From positions 1-22,972 of the IMG/VR virus record IMGVR_UViG_3300048922_000217: 22,972 nucleotides of DNA; one strand, given 5' to 3'. This DNA is from a virus. This document shows, piece after piece, positions 7,601-12,417 of this stretch. Every line of letters begins with the position of its first letter. Position 1 is the stretch's first letter. Position numbers and translations under genes: made by a program. The notes below the pieces were generated by a model, which was not told the origin of the DNA, searched no databases, and saw only the letters and a program-made list of their open reading frames with translations.

Positions 7601-7788
7601 CCATAGGCCTTTGCGAGCATCGCAATGATCACGAAGAGCAATACGACGCCGAGGACGGTCACCGTCTTCGGATGCGTCTCGACCCAACTCTGCTCGCGGT
7701 TCAGCGCGTCGATGGCCTTGCGCTTCTCTACCTCAATCGCGGCAAGGTCATCCGTTACGGTCTGTTTTACTTTCTCAATTTCTGACAT
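7597..7788 (-). CDS. Small membrane protein, single C-terminal TM (63 aa)
   Basis: Residues 1-40 form a charged helix (SEIEKVKQTVTDDLAAIEVEKRKAI). Residues about 43-60 form one hydrophobic segment (VTVLGVVLLFVIIAMLA) ending close to the C-terminus (KAYG). The layout is a tail-anchored inner-membrane protein with a cytoplasmic coiled region. AGGAG lies ten bases before ATG at 7788. A holin-like or superinfection role is possible for a small phage membrane protein, but only one transmembrane segment is present and the gene is not among lysis genes, so I leave the function open. Confidence 0.7.
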   Translation of the reverse strand: MSEIEKVKQTVTDDLAAIEVEKRKAIDALNREQSWVETHPKTVTVLGVVLLFVIIAMLAKAYG

Positions 7789-7794
7789 GGCGTC

Positions 7795-7968
7795 TTATCT
7801 CCTGACTGGATCGTTCCATCTGGGCAGGTTTCGCACCGGGTCCGCAACCTGGTCCGTGCCGCAGTGAATGCATTTGCCGTATTTGTGGAGGGTTGTTTCC
7901 TTGCACGTGAGGCATTCGGCTCGTGACAGCGAAGTGGTCCCGAAGTGCAAGGGCGTCGAGCGCTTCAC
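7795..7968 (-). CDS. Small zinc-ribbon protein (57 aa), GTG start
   Basis: The frame begins GTG at 7968, overlapping the upstream stop as GTGA, and ends TAA at 7795, seven bases before the membrane-protein start. The product has CLTC and CIHC pairs separated by about 11 residues (CLTCKETTLHKYGKCIHC), a compact zinc-knuckle pattern, and a C-terminal LPRWNDPVRR. A longer frame on the same strand (68 aa) covers this DNA but lacks any such pattern and overlaps both neighbours. The end of this gene supplies the ribosome site for the next. Function unknown. Confidence 0.65.
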   Translation of the reverse strand: MKRSTPLHFGTTSLSRAECLTCKETTLHKYGKCIHCGTDQVADPVRNLPRWNDPVRR

Positions 7969-8132
7969 GGCAGCGGCTCACCCTTTGCGGCTTTCGCCTT
8001 CGCCCGCTTGGTCACACCGTCCTCACGCATGCAATCGACGCATGCACCGCTCGTGCGGTAGCGCAGACCGGTGTGATTTGGGTTTCGTTTGCAGGGGTTA
8101 CCCTGGAATTTCTCAGCGGCGTTTGTTCTCAT
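7965..8132 (-). CDS. Small Cys-rich phage protein (55 aa)
   Basis: The ATG at 8132 overlaps the upstream stop as ATGA, with AGAGGG upstream. The sequence (KFQGNPCKRNPNHTGLRY, then SGACVDCMREDG) contains a C-x(6)-H-x(n)-C-x2-C arrangement like the zinc-binding N-terminal part of small phage HNH-type or recruitment proteins, in which CKxGH..TxRYxSxGxCxxC is common. No nuclease motif follows. Instead there is a basic KRAKAKAAKGE tail. It is probably a zinc-knuckle adaptor of unknown role. The open frame extends upstream only inside the next gene. Confidence 0.62.
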   Translation of the reverse strand: MRTNAAEKFQGNPCKRNPNHTGLRYRTSGACVDCMREDGVTKRAKAKAAKGEPLP

Positions 8133-8416
8133 GCGGCCCTCTGTTGGTAGTAGCGACTGTGTGTGCAAGATCCATGGCGATGGGGAAAGTGTCTGCCGCC
8201 GCAGTGACACAACACGCGGCGGTGCTCTCGGTGCGTCGTGCGGTACCAGTCGACGCGCCAGTGTGGGTGACGGCAATTTGGGCAGGCTGGCGTGTCGCGC
8301 ATCTGACGCGGGTTCTTGCGGAACGTGGCGCGATGCTCACAACGGGAGCAACGGCACCGGTACCACTTGAACCGGACCTGGGACTCGAGGCGGATGTATT
8401 CGGTGAGTCGAGGCAC
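8129..8416 (-). CDS. Zinc-ribbon phage protein (95 aa), GTG start
   Basis: The GTG at 8416 overlaps the upstream TAG by one base and has AAGAAGG upstream. Cysteine pairs CRCSRC (about residue 19) and CPNC (about residue 45) define a zinc ribbon, followed by HPHWRVDWYRTTREHR-type basic residues and a further CHCGGRHFPHRHGS metal-binding-like motif. Proteins of this pattern recur in proteobacterial phages and are presumed DNA- or RNA-binding. The function is not known. No ATG start is available near the motif. Confidence 0.66.
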   Translation of the reverse strand: MPRLTEYIRLESQVRFKWYRCRCSRCEHRATFRKNPRQMRDTPACPNCRHPHWRVDWYRTTHREHRRVLCHCGGRHFPHRHGSCTHSRYYQQRAA

Positions 8417-8616
8417 TACGCGGCCTTCTTGACCGGTGCGCTGCCAGTTGGTTTGCACTCGTGGGGCACATAGCCGTAGTTTCCGATCTCAGCGGCGTAC
8501 CATTGCCGTCCGCCATGCTCGGGAACCAGCACTCGAATCACCCGACGGCTGCAACTCTGGCACTGCCCAACGCCTGTTTGAAGTACTTCCAGCCCGTTGA
8601 ATAGCTCGCGCCTCAC
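8416..8616 (-). CDS. Small Cys-containing phage protein (66 aa), GTG start
   Basis: The GTG at 8616 overlaps the upstream stop as GTGA and has an excellent AGAGGAAGG ribosome site. ATG codons at 8682 and 8652 would force 40-70 bp overlaps, so I reject them. The product (RRELFNGLEVLQTGVGQCQSC..., then GGRQWYAAEIGNYGYVPHEC) has a CxxC pair and a late H-x-C, possibly one zinc site. The function is unknown. Confidence 0.6.
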   Translation of the reverse strand: MRRELFNGLEVLQTGVGQCQSCSRRVIRVLVPEHGGRQWYAAEIGNYGYVPHECKPTGSAPVKKAA

Positions 8617-8834
8617 GCGGCCTTCCTCTGCGCGCGCAAGTCGAGCTTGCATAGATTCCTGGCGTCCTGGGCGAATGCACATGTCTCACCTATTGGCGTG
8701 GCTGGCTTGTCGCTTCCTTCCGGCGCTCGCTTCCAAGCTTGGAATGTCCAGCGGCCCTGCACGCGAGCTGCCGACACTCGGTATCGCTTGCAGTCGCTCT
8801 CCTCGGCGTACTCGTCGATCTGGACCCACTTCAA
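8613..8834 (-). CDS. Hypothetical phage protein (73 aa), TTG start
   Basis: The TTG at 8834 overlaps the replication gene's stop as TTGA and has AGAGG upstream within that gene. The protein begins KWVQIDEYAEESDCKRYRVS and continues VQGRWTFQAWKRAPEG, then a Cys/Ala-rich helix (CAFAQDARNLCKLDLRAQRK). The pattern of a strand-rich half followed by one helix is common in small phage proteins that modify or sense host factors, but I recognise no family. The product is not obviously membrane or secreted. Confidence 0.6.
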   Translation of the reverse strand: MKWVQIDEYAEESDCKRYRVSAARVQGRWTFQAWKRAPEGSDKPATPIGETCAFAQDARNLCKLDLRAQRKAA

Positions 8835-9805
8835 GGCGAGATCCTCTTGGCAGCAGCTAGATTGGCAATGCTTCGAGCAGCCTTCAGTCGCTCTTTCTCA
8901 ACCATCAGCCGGTTACATTCGGTGTTTTGGGCTTGGCAATACTGAGCGGCTGTCTCGCCCGGGTTGGGATCACGGAAATCGGGTATTCCAATCGCTCGGC
9001 GGCGCGCCGCGAGCTTTTGCAAACCTTCGGCTTCCAACTGTGCGGGTGAGACTGACGCGGTACCACGCACAATCGTCGGTTGACGCATGTCGGCTGCCTT
9101 GCGGCACCAGTTGCGCCAGGCAGCATCCCAATTGTGTTTGCGTGCGTTGGCACCGGATGCGGCCAGCCAGTGATCGCGGAACCGACCGAACTCGCGCTCT
9201 GCGTCGACCTTTTCCTTCACCGCGACTGCGCGCCGCTCCTCGTTCAGTTCGAATCCGTCAGGCAAACGCTGTGCGGTTTTGCGCACCTGACGATTCAGTG
9301 ACGATTCAACTGATGATTCCATGACGGTTATGGGTGACCCACGGTCAGGGGGGGTATGACTGTGGGTCAGGGGCGGGGCTGACTGTGTGTCAGAGGCCCC
9401 TGACGCTGCGACGGGGCGACCCTCCGTCGGGGTGACTTTGGGTCGGTATGACGGACGGTCAGGGGTGTCCTGCGACTGGGGGCCCAGTTGCAACGCGGGA
9501 GGCATGCCGGGATTGACGCGATCAAACTCTGAACGAGCCGGCTTAACTTCAATCGAACGCGGATGTACCGAATACACCGTGCTCCGGCCTGGTCGCTCGC
9601 GCCGAGTCACATGGCCGGCTTCCTCGAGACGCACGATGACACGATGAATCGAGCGCTCTTCGAGTCCGCATTTGCGCGAGAGTGTTGCAATCGACGGGTA
9701 ACAGAATCCCTCATCGTTCGCGTTATCACTTAATGCAAGCAGCACGATCTTATCCGCGTGGGGAAGCGGAGTTGACCATGCGAGCGTCATGATCCGGATG
9801 CTCAC
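8831..9805 (-). CDS. Phage replication initiation protein, lambda O-like layout
   Basis: This 324-residue protein should bind the phage origin and recruit the host replisome. Residues about 10-75 form a winged helix-turn-helix (KIVLLALSDNANDEGFCYPS, then IATLSRKCGLEERSIHRVI and LEEAGHVTRRERPG), as in HTH_36-type replication proteins. Residues about 95-165 are a Pro/Ser/Thr-rich linker. The C-terminal part contains FGRFRDHWLAASGAN and WDAAWRNWCRKA, a motif common in phage replication and primosome-like proteins. The GTG at 9805 overlaps the upstream stop as GTGA; ATG at 9790 is also possible. The DNA encoding the linker carries iteron-like repeats, as in lambda O. No helicase-loader gene follows. 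Confidence 0.85.
   Translation of the reverse strand: MSIRIMTLAWSTPLPHADKIVLLALSDNANDEGFCYPSIATLSRKCGLEERSIHRVIVRLEEAGHVTRRERPGRSTVYSVHPRSIEVKPARSEFDRVNPGMPPALQLGPQSQDTPDRPSYRPKVTPTEGRPVAASGASDTQSAPPLTHSHTPPDRGSPITVMESSVESSLNRQVRKTAQRLPDGFELNEERRAVAVKEKVDAEREFGRFRDHWLAASGANARKHNWDAAWRNWCRKAADMRQPTIVRGTASVSPAQLEAEGLQKLAARRRAIGIPDFRDPNPGETAAQYCQAQNTECNRLMVEKERLKAARSIANLAAAKRISP
9335..9465. repeat. Iteron-like repeat cluster, candidate phage replication origin
   Basis: On the plus strand the motif TGACNNNNGGTCAGGGG appears exactly at 9335-9351, 9357-9373 and 9449-9465. A near copy (TGTCAGAGG end) lies at 9380-9396. Weaker copies start at 9401 and 9433. GTCAGAGG at 9389-9396 abuts an inverted CCCCTGAC at 9397-9404, forming a near-palindrome. 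The cluster lies within codons about 114-157 of the replication gene, its low-complexity linker. In phage lambda the origin iterons also lie inside gene O, so this is a good origin candidate. Binding by the encoded protein is inferred. Confidence 0.65.
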
Positions 9806-9993
9806 CGATAGCCGAAGCGCAGCCCGGTGCCGGCCGTGATCTCGGCCGGACTTTGGACCTGCGGCTGCGCTTGAATTTGCAGTAACGTTGAAAATGCGGA
9901 GGGATTCGGGAACAGCCCTACACCCTCCGCTAAGAGCGCGCGCCCCAAGGGGGTCAACAGGGCAACGCGATTGCTCCTCACAAAACTAGTCAC
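9802..9993 (-). CDS. Hypothetical phage protein (63 aa), GTG start
   Basis: The frame starts GTG at 9993, overlapping the end of the small membrane-protein gene by 8 bp, and ends TGA overlapping the replication start as GTGA. The product begins TSFVRSNRVALLTPLGRALL and continues GVGLFPNPSAFSTLL, then a Gln/Pro-rich stretch. The N-terminal part could be one amphipathic or wing-like element, but I recognise nothing. A later GTG (codon 5) could be the true start. No ribosome site is clear, so the call depends on the overlap pattern. Confidence 0.42.
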   Translation of the reverse strand: MTSFVRSNRVALLTPLGRALLAEGVGLFPNPSAFSTLLQIQAQPQVQSPAEITAGTGLRFGYR

Positions 9994-10111
9994 GTGGATC
10001 GCCCGCTGTCGGTTCCAGGTTCACCCTCTGGCACCCGAAACAAATCGCGATCCACACGATGCCGAGGCCGATCGAGCCCAGCACGAATATGATTGCGAAC
10101 CTCACTTCCAT
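9986..10111 (-). CDS. Very small membrane protein (41 aa)
   Basis: The frame begins ATG at 10111 (MEVRFAIIFVLGSIG) and ends TAG at 9986. AAGGGG lies just upstream: two bases from this ATG, but eight from a GTG two codons later at 10105, which may be the true start. Residues about 5-25 (FAIIFVLGSIGLGIVWIAI) form one transmembrane segment, followed by CFGCQRVNLEP and a short polar tail. The role is unknown. Small membrane proteins near the immunity region often act in exclusion, but nothing here shows that. Confidence 0.55.
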   Translation of the reverse strand: MEVRFAIIFVLGSIGLGIVWIAICFGCQRVNLEPTAGDPRD

Positions 10112-10139
10112 ATCCCCTTGTTTTCTATGTCTTTCCCGG

Positions 10140-10346
10140 CTAGTCCCGGTTTTTCCCGTTTGTTCCCGAGATACGCAACTTGTCCGTGATTACTGTTGCT
10201 TCATGGACAACACGCTTGATCTCAGGAACCAACAAAGTCTCGATGAACTCACCGAGGGTCAGGCCCCGCGCATCACAGATCGCAACCAGGGCCTCGTGCA
10301 CATCGGGGTCCAACTTCGCTCGTACGTCGACGCGCTCGAGGCTCAT
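10140..10346 (-). CDS. Ribbon-helix-helix-like protein (68 aa)
   Basis: The ATG at 10346 follows the cro stop directly (TGA then ATG). The sequence ERVDVRAKLDPDVHEALVAI, then DARGLTLGEFIETLLVPEIK, has the beta-strand, helix, turn and helix pattern of small Arc/MetJ-type DNA-binding dimers. The strand VDVRAKL would insert in the major groove. The C-terminus (RISGTNGKNRD) is polar. As the second gene after cro, it is a candidate for a second regulator or an antirepressor, which is inference. The DNA target is unknown. Confidence 0.66.
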   Translation of the reverse strand: MSLERVDVRAKLDPDVHEALVAICDARGLTLGEFIETLLVPEIKRVVHEATVITDKLRISGTNGKNRD

Positions 10347-10562
10347 TCAGGCCGCCTCACTGAGGTTCGGACGGAACTCCGGACAGCCGGGATACAAACT
10401 CGGGTCGAACCGGAGCTTCCCGCGAGTACGGAAGTGGATCTCAGCGGCCCAGTTGCGCGGAACGAGGTCCGGCCACTTGTTGACAGCGGCCTTTCCGATA
10501 CCGAGCGCCCGGCCGACCTTGACCTGCGAGCCGTAGTGAGAGATGACGTCTTGCTTGAGCAT
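10347..10562 (-). CDS. cro: Cro-like repressor of the leftward early operon
   Basis: This 71-residue protein (MLKQDVISHYGSQVKVGRALG, then IGKAAVNKWPDLVPRNWAAEI) closely follows the pattern of P22-type Cro: an N-terminal HTH with QVKVGRALGIGKAAVNKW as the recognition unit, then a short beta part. It would compete with the divergent CI-like repressor at the shared operators. The ATG at 10562 is chosen because a longer GTG-started frame begins inside the promoter. The -10 element ends only about nine bases upstream, so the mRNA leader must be extremely short. No good ribosome site is seen. Confidence 0.85.
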   Translation of the reverse strand: MLKQDVISHYGSQVKVGRALGIGKAAVNKWPDLVPRNWAAEIHFRTRGKLRFDPSLYPGCPEFRPNLSEAA

Positions 10563-10570
10563 GTCCCAGC

Positions 10571-10600
10571 AGAGTATCCCATAGGACACCGTGAGGTCAA
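10571..10600 (-). promoter_or_regulatory. Leftward early promoter (PR-like) for cro operon
   Basis: On the minus strand a TTGACC -35 (10600-10595) precedes a TACTCT (10576-10571, spacer 18) or GATACT (10578-10573, spacer 16) -10 element. The predicted start point is only a few bases before the cro ATG. The -10 lies inside the 19-bp GTGTCCTATGGGATACTCT element that is also present in the rightward promoter. Confidence 0.68.
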
Positions 10601-10613
10601 TTATGGGAAACCG
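10571..10613. promoter_or_regulatory. Left operator block (copy 1 of duplicated operator)
   Basis: This 43-bp block, read on the minus strand, begins CGGTTTCCCAT, contains TTGACC, and ends GTGTCCTATGGGATACTCT. The same series occurs at 11163-11204 on the plus strand with a one-base length difference. TTTCCCAT and ATGGGATA are inverted half-sites, and TGTCCTATGGGATA is itself an imperfect dyad. It probably binds both CI-like and Cro-like proteins. Confidence 0.72.
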
Positions 10614-10629
10614 GGTTCGCCCGTATCAT
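10601..10629 (+). promoter_or_regulatory. Candidate repressor maintenance promoter (PRM-like)
   Basis: TATCAT at 10624-10629 is a fair -10, with a poor -35 (TTATGG, 10601-10606) at 17 bp spacing and overlapping the operator. Weak -35 elements next to an operator are typical of activator-dependent PRM promoters. The predicted start point is at or just before the ATG at 10638, so the transcript may be leaderless as in lambda cI. Confidence 0.45.
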
Positions 10630-10637
10630 TTGAGCCC

Positions 10638-10925
10638 ATGGAAGAAACAATGGGCGAGCGGATCAAAAGGTTGCGTGAGGCGAGGAACCTCACTCAGCCT
10701 GCACTGGCACGCCTGTTAATCTCGATGGGGGCGCCGTCGACGCTGACGAAAGCGGCTATTCATAAATGGGAATCCGGCGACACGCGGAATATTCAAAACG
10801 CAACGTTCGTGCTGCTGTGCCAGGCGCTGGTGACTCAGCCCGAGTACTTGGTTTGGGGCGCGGACCGCGTGCCTCCGGAACGCAAGCCAGCTCCGGCCGA
10901 GCGGATGCCGAAGACAAAGTCCTGA
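10638..10925 (+). CDS. CI-like phage repressor, HTH only (95 aa)
   Basis: The protein carries an XRE-type helix-turn-helix in residues about 5-60 (GERIKRLREARNLTQPALAR, then TLTKAAIHKWESGDTRNIQN), followed by a short Pro-rich C-terminus (RVPPERKPAPAERMPKTKS). It lacks the S24 peptidase domain of lambda CI or LexA-type repressors, so RecA-stimulated self-cleavage is not expected. It is transcribed opposite to cro, between two copies of the same operator, which defines it as the lysogeny repressor by position. ATG at 10638 suits a leaderless transcript; ATG at 10650 has GGAAG upstream and is an alternative. Confidence 0.82.
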   Translation: MEETMGERIKRLREARNLTQPALARLLISMGAPSTLTKAAIHKWESGDTRNIQNATFVLLCQALVTQPEYLVWGADRVPPERKPAPAERMPKTKS

Positions 10926-11064
10926 CCGGTAACGCGGCCTGAAGTCCGCCCAAGTCACGTTTTCTAGCGTGAACGTCCTTATTAGCGATCGCATTCCTTA
11001 ACCCACCCTCTGTCCCCGACTGCTGACGGGATTGCGGCCTGTAGCCCCGGCCGCATCTCCCACG

Positions 11065-11087
11065 CCTTGTACCCATTCTAGGTACAA
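11065..11087. repeat. Perfect inverted repeat, possible operator
   Basis: CTTGTACC and GGTACAAG are perfect 8-bp inverted arms separated by seven bases. No T-run follows on either strand, so it is not a standard terminator. It could be a dimeric regulator site; no second copy was noticed in the window. Confidence 0.55.
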
Positions 11088-11134
11088 GCCCAAATCCAGT
11101 GTCTCAATCTAGCGCCACATAGCCCAAATTAAGC

Positions 11135-11155
11135 TGCGACATAGGTCGCACTTTT
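11135..11155 (+). terminator. Weak rho-independent terminator candidate after the repressor
   Basis: TGCGACATAGGTCGCA forms a 6-bp perfect stem with a 4-base loop, followed by CTTTT. It lies downstream of the repressor gene and just before the rightward promoter. The stem is short and the T-run only four, so termination would be weak. It may instead be a protein site. Confidence 0.35.
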
Positions 11156-11162
11156 GATCATG

Positions 11163-11204
11163 CGGTTTCCCATGGTTGACCTTGAGTGTCCTATGGGATA
11201 CTCT
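11163..11204 (+). promoter_or_regulatory. Rightward early promoter and operator (PL-like, copy 2)
   Basis: TTGACC (11176-11181) and TACTCT (11199-11204) are spaced by exactly 17 bp, a good sigma-70 promoter. The block shares CGGTTTCCCAT, TTGACCT and the 19-bp GTGTCCTATGGGATACTCT (11186-11204) with the cro promoter region, in opposite orientation. It should drive the long operon beginning at 11257 and be repressed by the CI-like protein. Confidence 0.75.
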
Positions 11205-11256
11205 TACTCCCGAAGATGAACGGTTCCGGAACTCGGAACAAATATCGGGAGGTTAA

Positions 11257-11583
11257 ATGTTAAATCGTGGAAACCAGGGAACAACGCAAGCCGATCCGTT
11301 CGCAGAGCCGCACCAGATCGCGCTCTGCCAATCGATTGATCTCGGCTACCTCACTGTCTGGGAATTGCGTGACGGCAAAACGCCCTCTGGCTACGTGCGG
11401 CTGAGTGAGCCTGTCGCTGTTACGTTCACGAAGGTCAACAAGACCGAAGGTGTCCAGGAAGCACTCCAGGCGATCAACGAGATGGAACGCGCGGCCCGCA
11501 ATGAACTGAGTCGCAAACTGTCCGAGTTCGCTGATCGCCGTGCCTCCCTGTTGGCTCTTACTTACCAGCCGGAGGCCGAATGA
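11257..11583 (+). CDS. Hypothetical early phage protein (108 aa)
   Basis: This is the first gene of the rightward operon. ATG at 11257 has GGGAGG four bases upstream, the best ribosome site of the operon start. The product (N-terminal polar stretch, then HQIALCQSIDLGYLTVWELR, SGYVRLSEPVAVTF) looks beta-rich in its first 70 residues. A charged helix follows (VQEALQAINEMERAARNELS). I recognise no family. Being immediately under CI control and first to be expressed, it could be an early takeover or anti-host factor, by position only. Confidence 0.78.
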   Translation: MLNRGNQGTTQADPFAEPHQIALCQSIDLGYLTVWELRDGKTPSGYVRLSEPVAVTFTKVNKTEGVQEALQAINEMERAARNELSRKLSEFADRRASLLALTYQPEAE

Positions 11584-11870
11584 ACGCGGTCACCAACAGC
11601 GCCGCCGAGAACGCCGTTGCCGCTCTTCGTATCCTCGGTGAGGAACGTCCGCAGAGCTTCGACAAAGCTGTTGACGAGGCGATCCGGACACTTCGCGTGA
11701 ATGGCGATACCAGCGCCGCGGCCATCGCCCGGATGTGCGCCTGGTTCTCAACCAAGGAGCGGGAAGTGTTCGCGCGCATCGAGAGTGTTGACGGCCAGCC
11801 TGTTATCTACTTCGTGCGCGGCACTCATGGCGACTTCCTGCCCAACTTCCTCCGCAGGCAAGCGGACTGA
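11580..11870 (+). CDS. Hypothetical early phage protein (96 aa)
   Basis: The ATG at 11580 overlaps the previous stop as ATGA, with CCGGAGG just upstream. The protein is helical at first (ENAVAALRILGEERPQSFDK, then AVDEAIRTLRVNG). It continues SAAAIARMCAWFSTKEREVF, then strand-like VDGQPVIYFVRGTHGDFLP. I recognise no family. It is translationally coupled to the first gene, so the two products may work together. Confidence 0.76.
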   Translation: MNAVTNSAAENAVAALRILGEERPQSFDKAVDEAIRTLRVNGDTSAAAIARMCAWFSTKEREVFARIESVDGQPVIYFVRGTHGDFLPNFLRRQAD

Positions 11871-11896
11871 CACGATATCAACCAATGAGGATATCC

Positions 11897-12178
11897 ATGA
11901 ACATCAATCGGACACTGTTCGCCCATTGGGCACCCGGAGCGCTGGATGAAACGATTGTTCAGGCTGAGCAAATCGTCTCGCGTCACGATGGCAACGTTGG
12001 TAAGGCGTTGGAGTCCATTGCCGAACTGGCCGGCGGCAATGTATCGCTGTCCTGCCGTGCTCATTTCCAACCAATTGAGCGCGTTCTGCGGGCCGCTCGC
12101 GAAGCCGAAATCGAACAGTTGAATCGCGAAGTGGTAAAGCGACGCAATGAGCGGTATCACGAAACGGCTGCTGGTTGA
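11897..12178 (+). CDS. Hypothetical early phage protein (93 aa)
   Basis: I chose ATG at 11897 (MNINRTLFAHWAPGALDE) because AGGA lies five bases upstream; an in-frame ATG at 11885 has nothing comparable. The product is mostly helical: IVQAEQIVSRHDGNVGKALE, then SIAELAGGNVSLSC, then FQPIERVLRAAREAEIEQLN and a basic end (REVVKRRNERYH). No known motif is seen. It is separated by 26 bp from the previous gene, the largest gap in this part of the operon. Confidence 0.68.
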   Translation: MNINRTLFAHWAPGALDETIVQAEQIVSRHDGNVGKALESIAELAGGNVSLSCRAHFQPIERVLRAAREAEIEQLNREVVKRRNERYHETAAG

Positions 12179-12192
12179 CCTGAACACCAACT

Positions 12193-12417
12193 ATGAAAGA
12201 GTCCTGTCAGTCCGTCAGCCCAGGACCGCAACGATCCTCGCGAGGGGATAGCTGGGCGGGGACTGGCAGGCCGCTGGAGAGTCAATTTCCCTGCATCCGC
12301 GACGGTAAACCTTCCTTCACAACGATGCCAGCCTGGCGGATTGAAGAGCTTTCGCACAAGTACACAGATGGCCCCGCGTACTACCAACAGTCTGATATCA
12401 CTGAGGTTTATGAATGA
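12193..12417 (+). CDS. Doubtful small phage protein (74 aa)
   Basis: The frame ends as an ATGA overlap with the ERF gene, which favours a real gene. The second half (IRDGKPSFTTMPAWRIEELS, then HKYTDGPAYYQQSDITEVY) looks like ordinary protein. The first half (SPGPQRSSRGDSWAGTGRPL) is low in quality and the start at 12193 has no ribosome site, so the true start may be elsewhere. Another small frame (ATG at 12148, 34 codons) overlaps its beginning. The function is unknown. Confidence 0.42.
   Translation: MKESCQSVSPGPQRSSRGDSWAGTGRPLESQFPCIRDGKPSFTTMPAWRIEELSHKYTDGPAYYQQSDITEVYE

Larger units (their letters stand above)
10926..11256. other. Intergenic control region between repressor and rightward operon
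   Basis: These 331 bp hold no credible gene. They contain an 8-bp perfect inverted repeat (11065-11087), a short hairpin followed by CTTTT (11135-11155), the second operator-promoter block (11163-11204) and a leader of about 45 bases with a GGGAGG ribosome site ahead of the first rightward gene. The part from 10926 to 11060 shows nothing I can name. Confidence 0.7.

Noticed and set aside
7775-7981. 68-codon minus-strand frame covering the small zinc-ribbon gene
   Set aside because: It overlaps both neighbours and lacks any motif, while the alternative frame has paired cysteines and a GTGA junction.
9470-9495. CTGGG/CCCAG hairpin next to the iterons
   Set aside because: Stem only five to six bases with a two-base loop; likely chance in GC-rich DNA.
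12148-12252. 34-codon plus-strand frame near the end of the gene at 11897
   Set aside because: Too short, overlaps two frames and no ribosome site; mentioned only as a competitor of the doubtful 74-residue frame.
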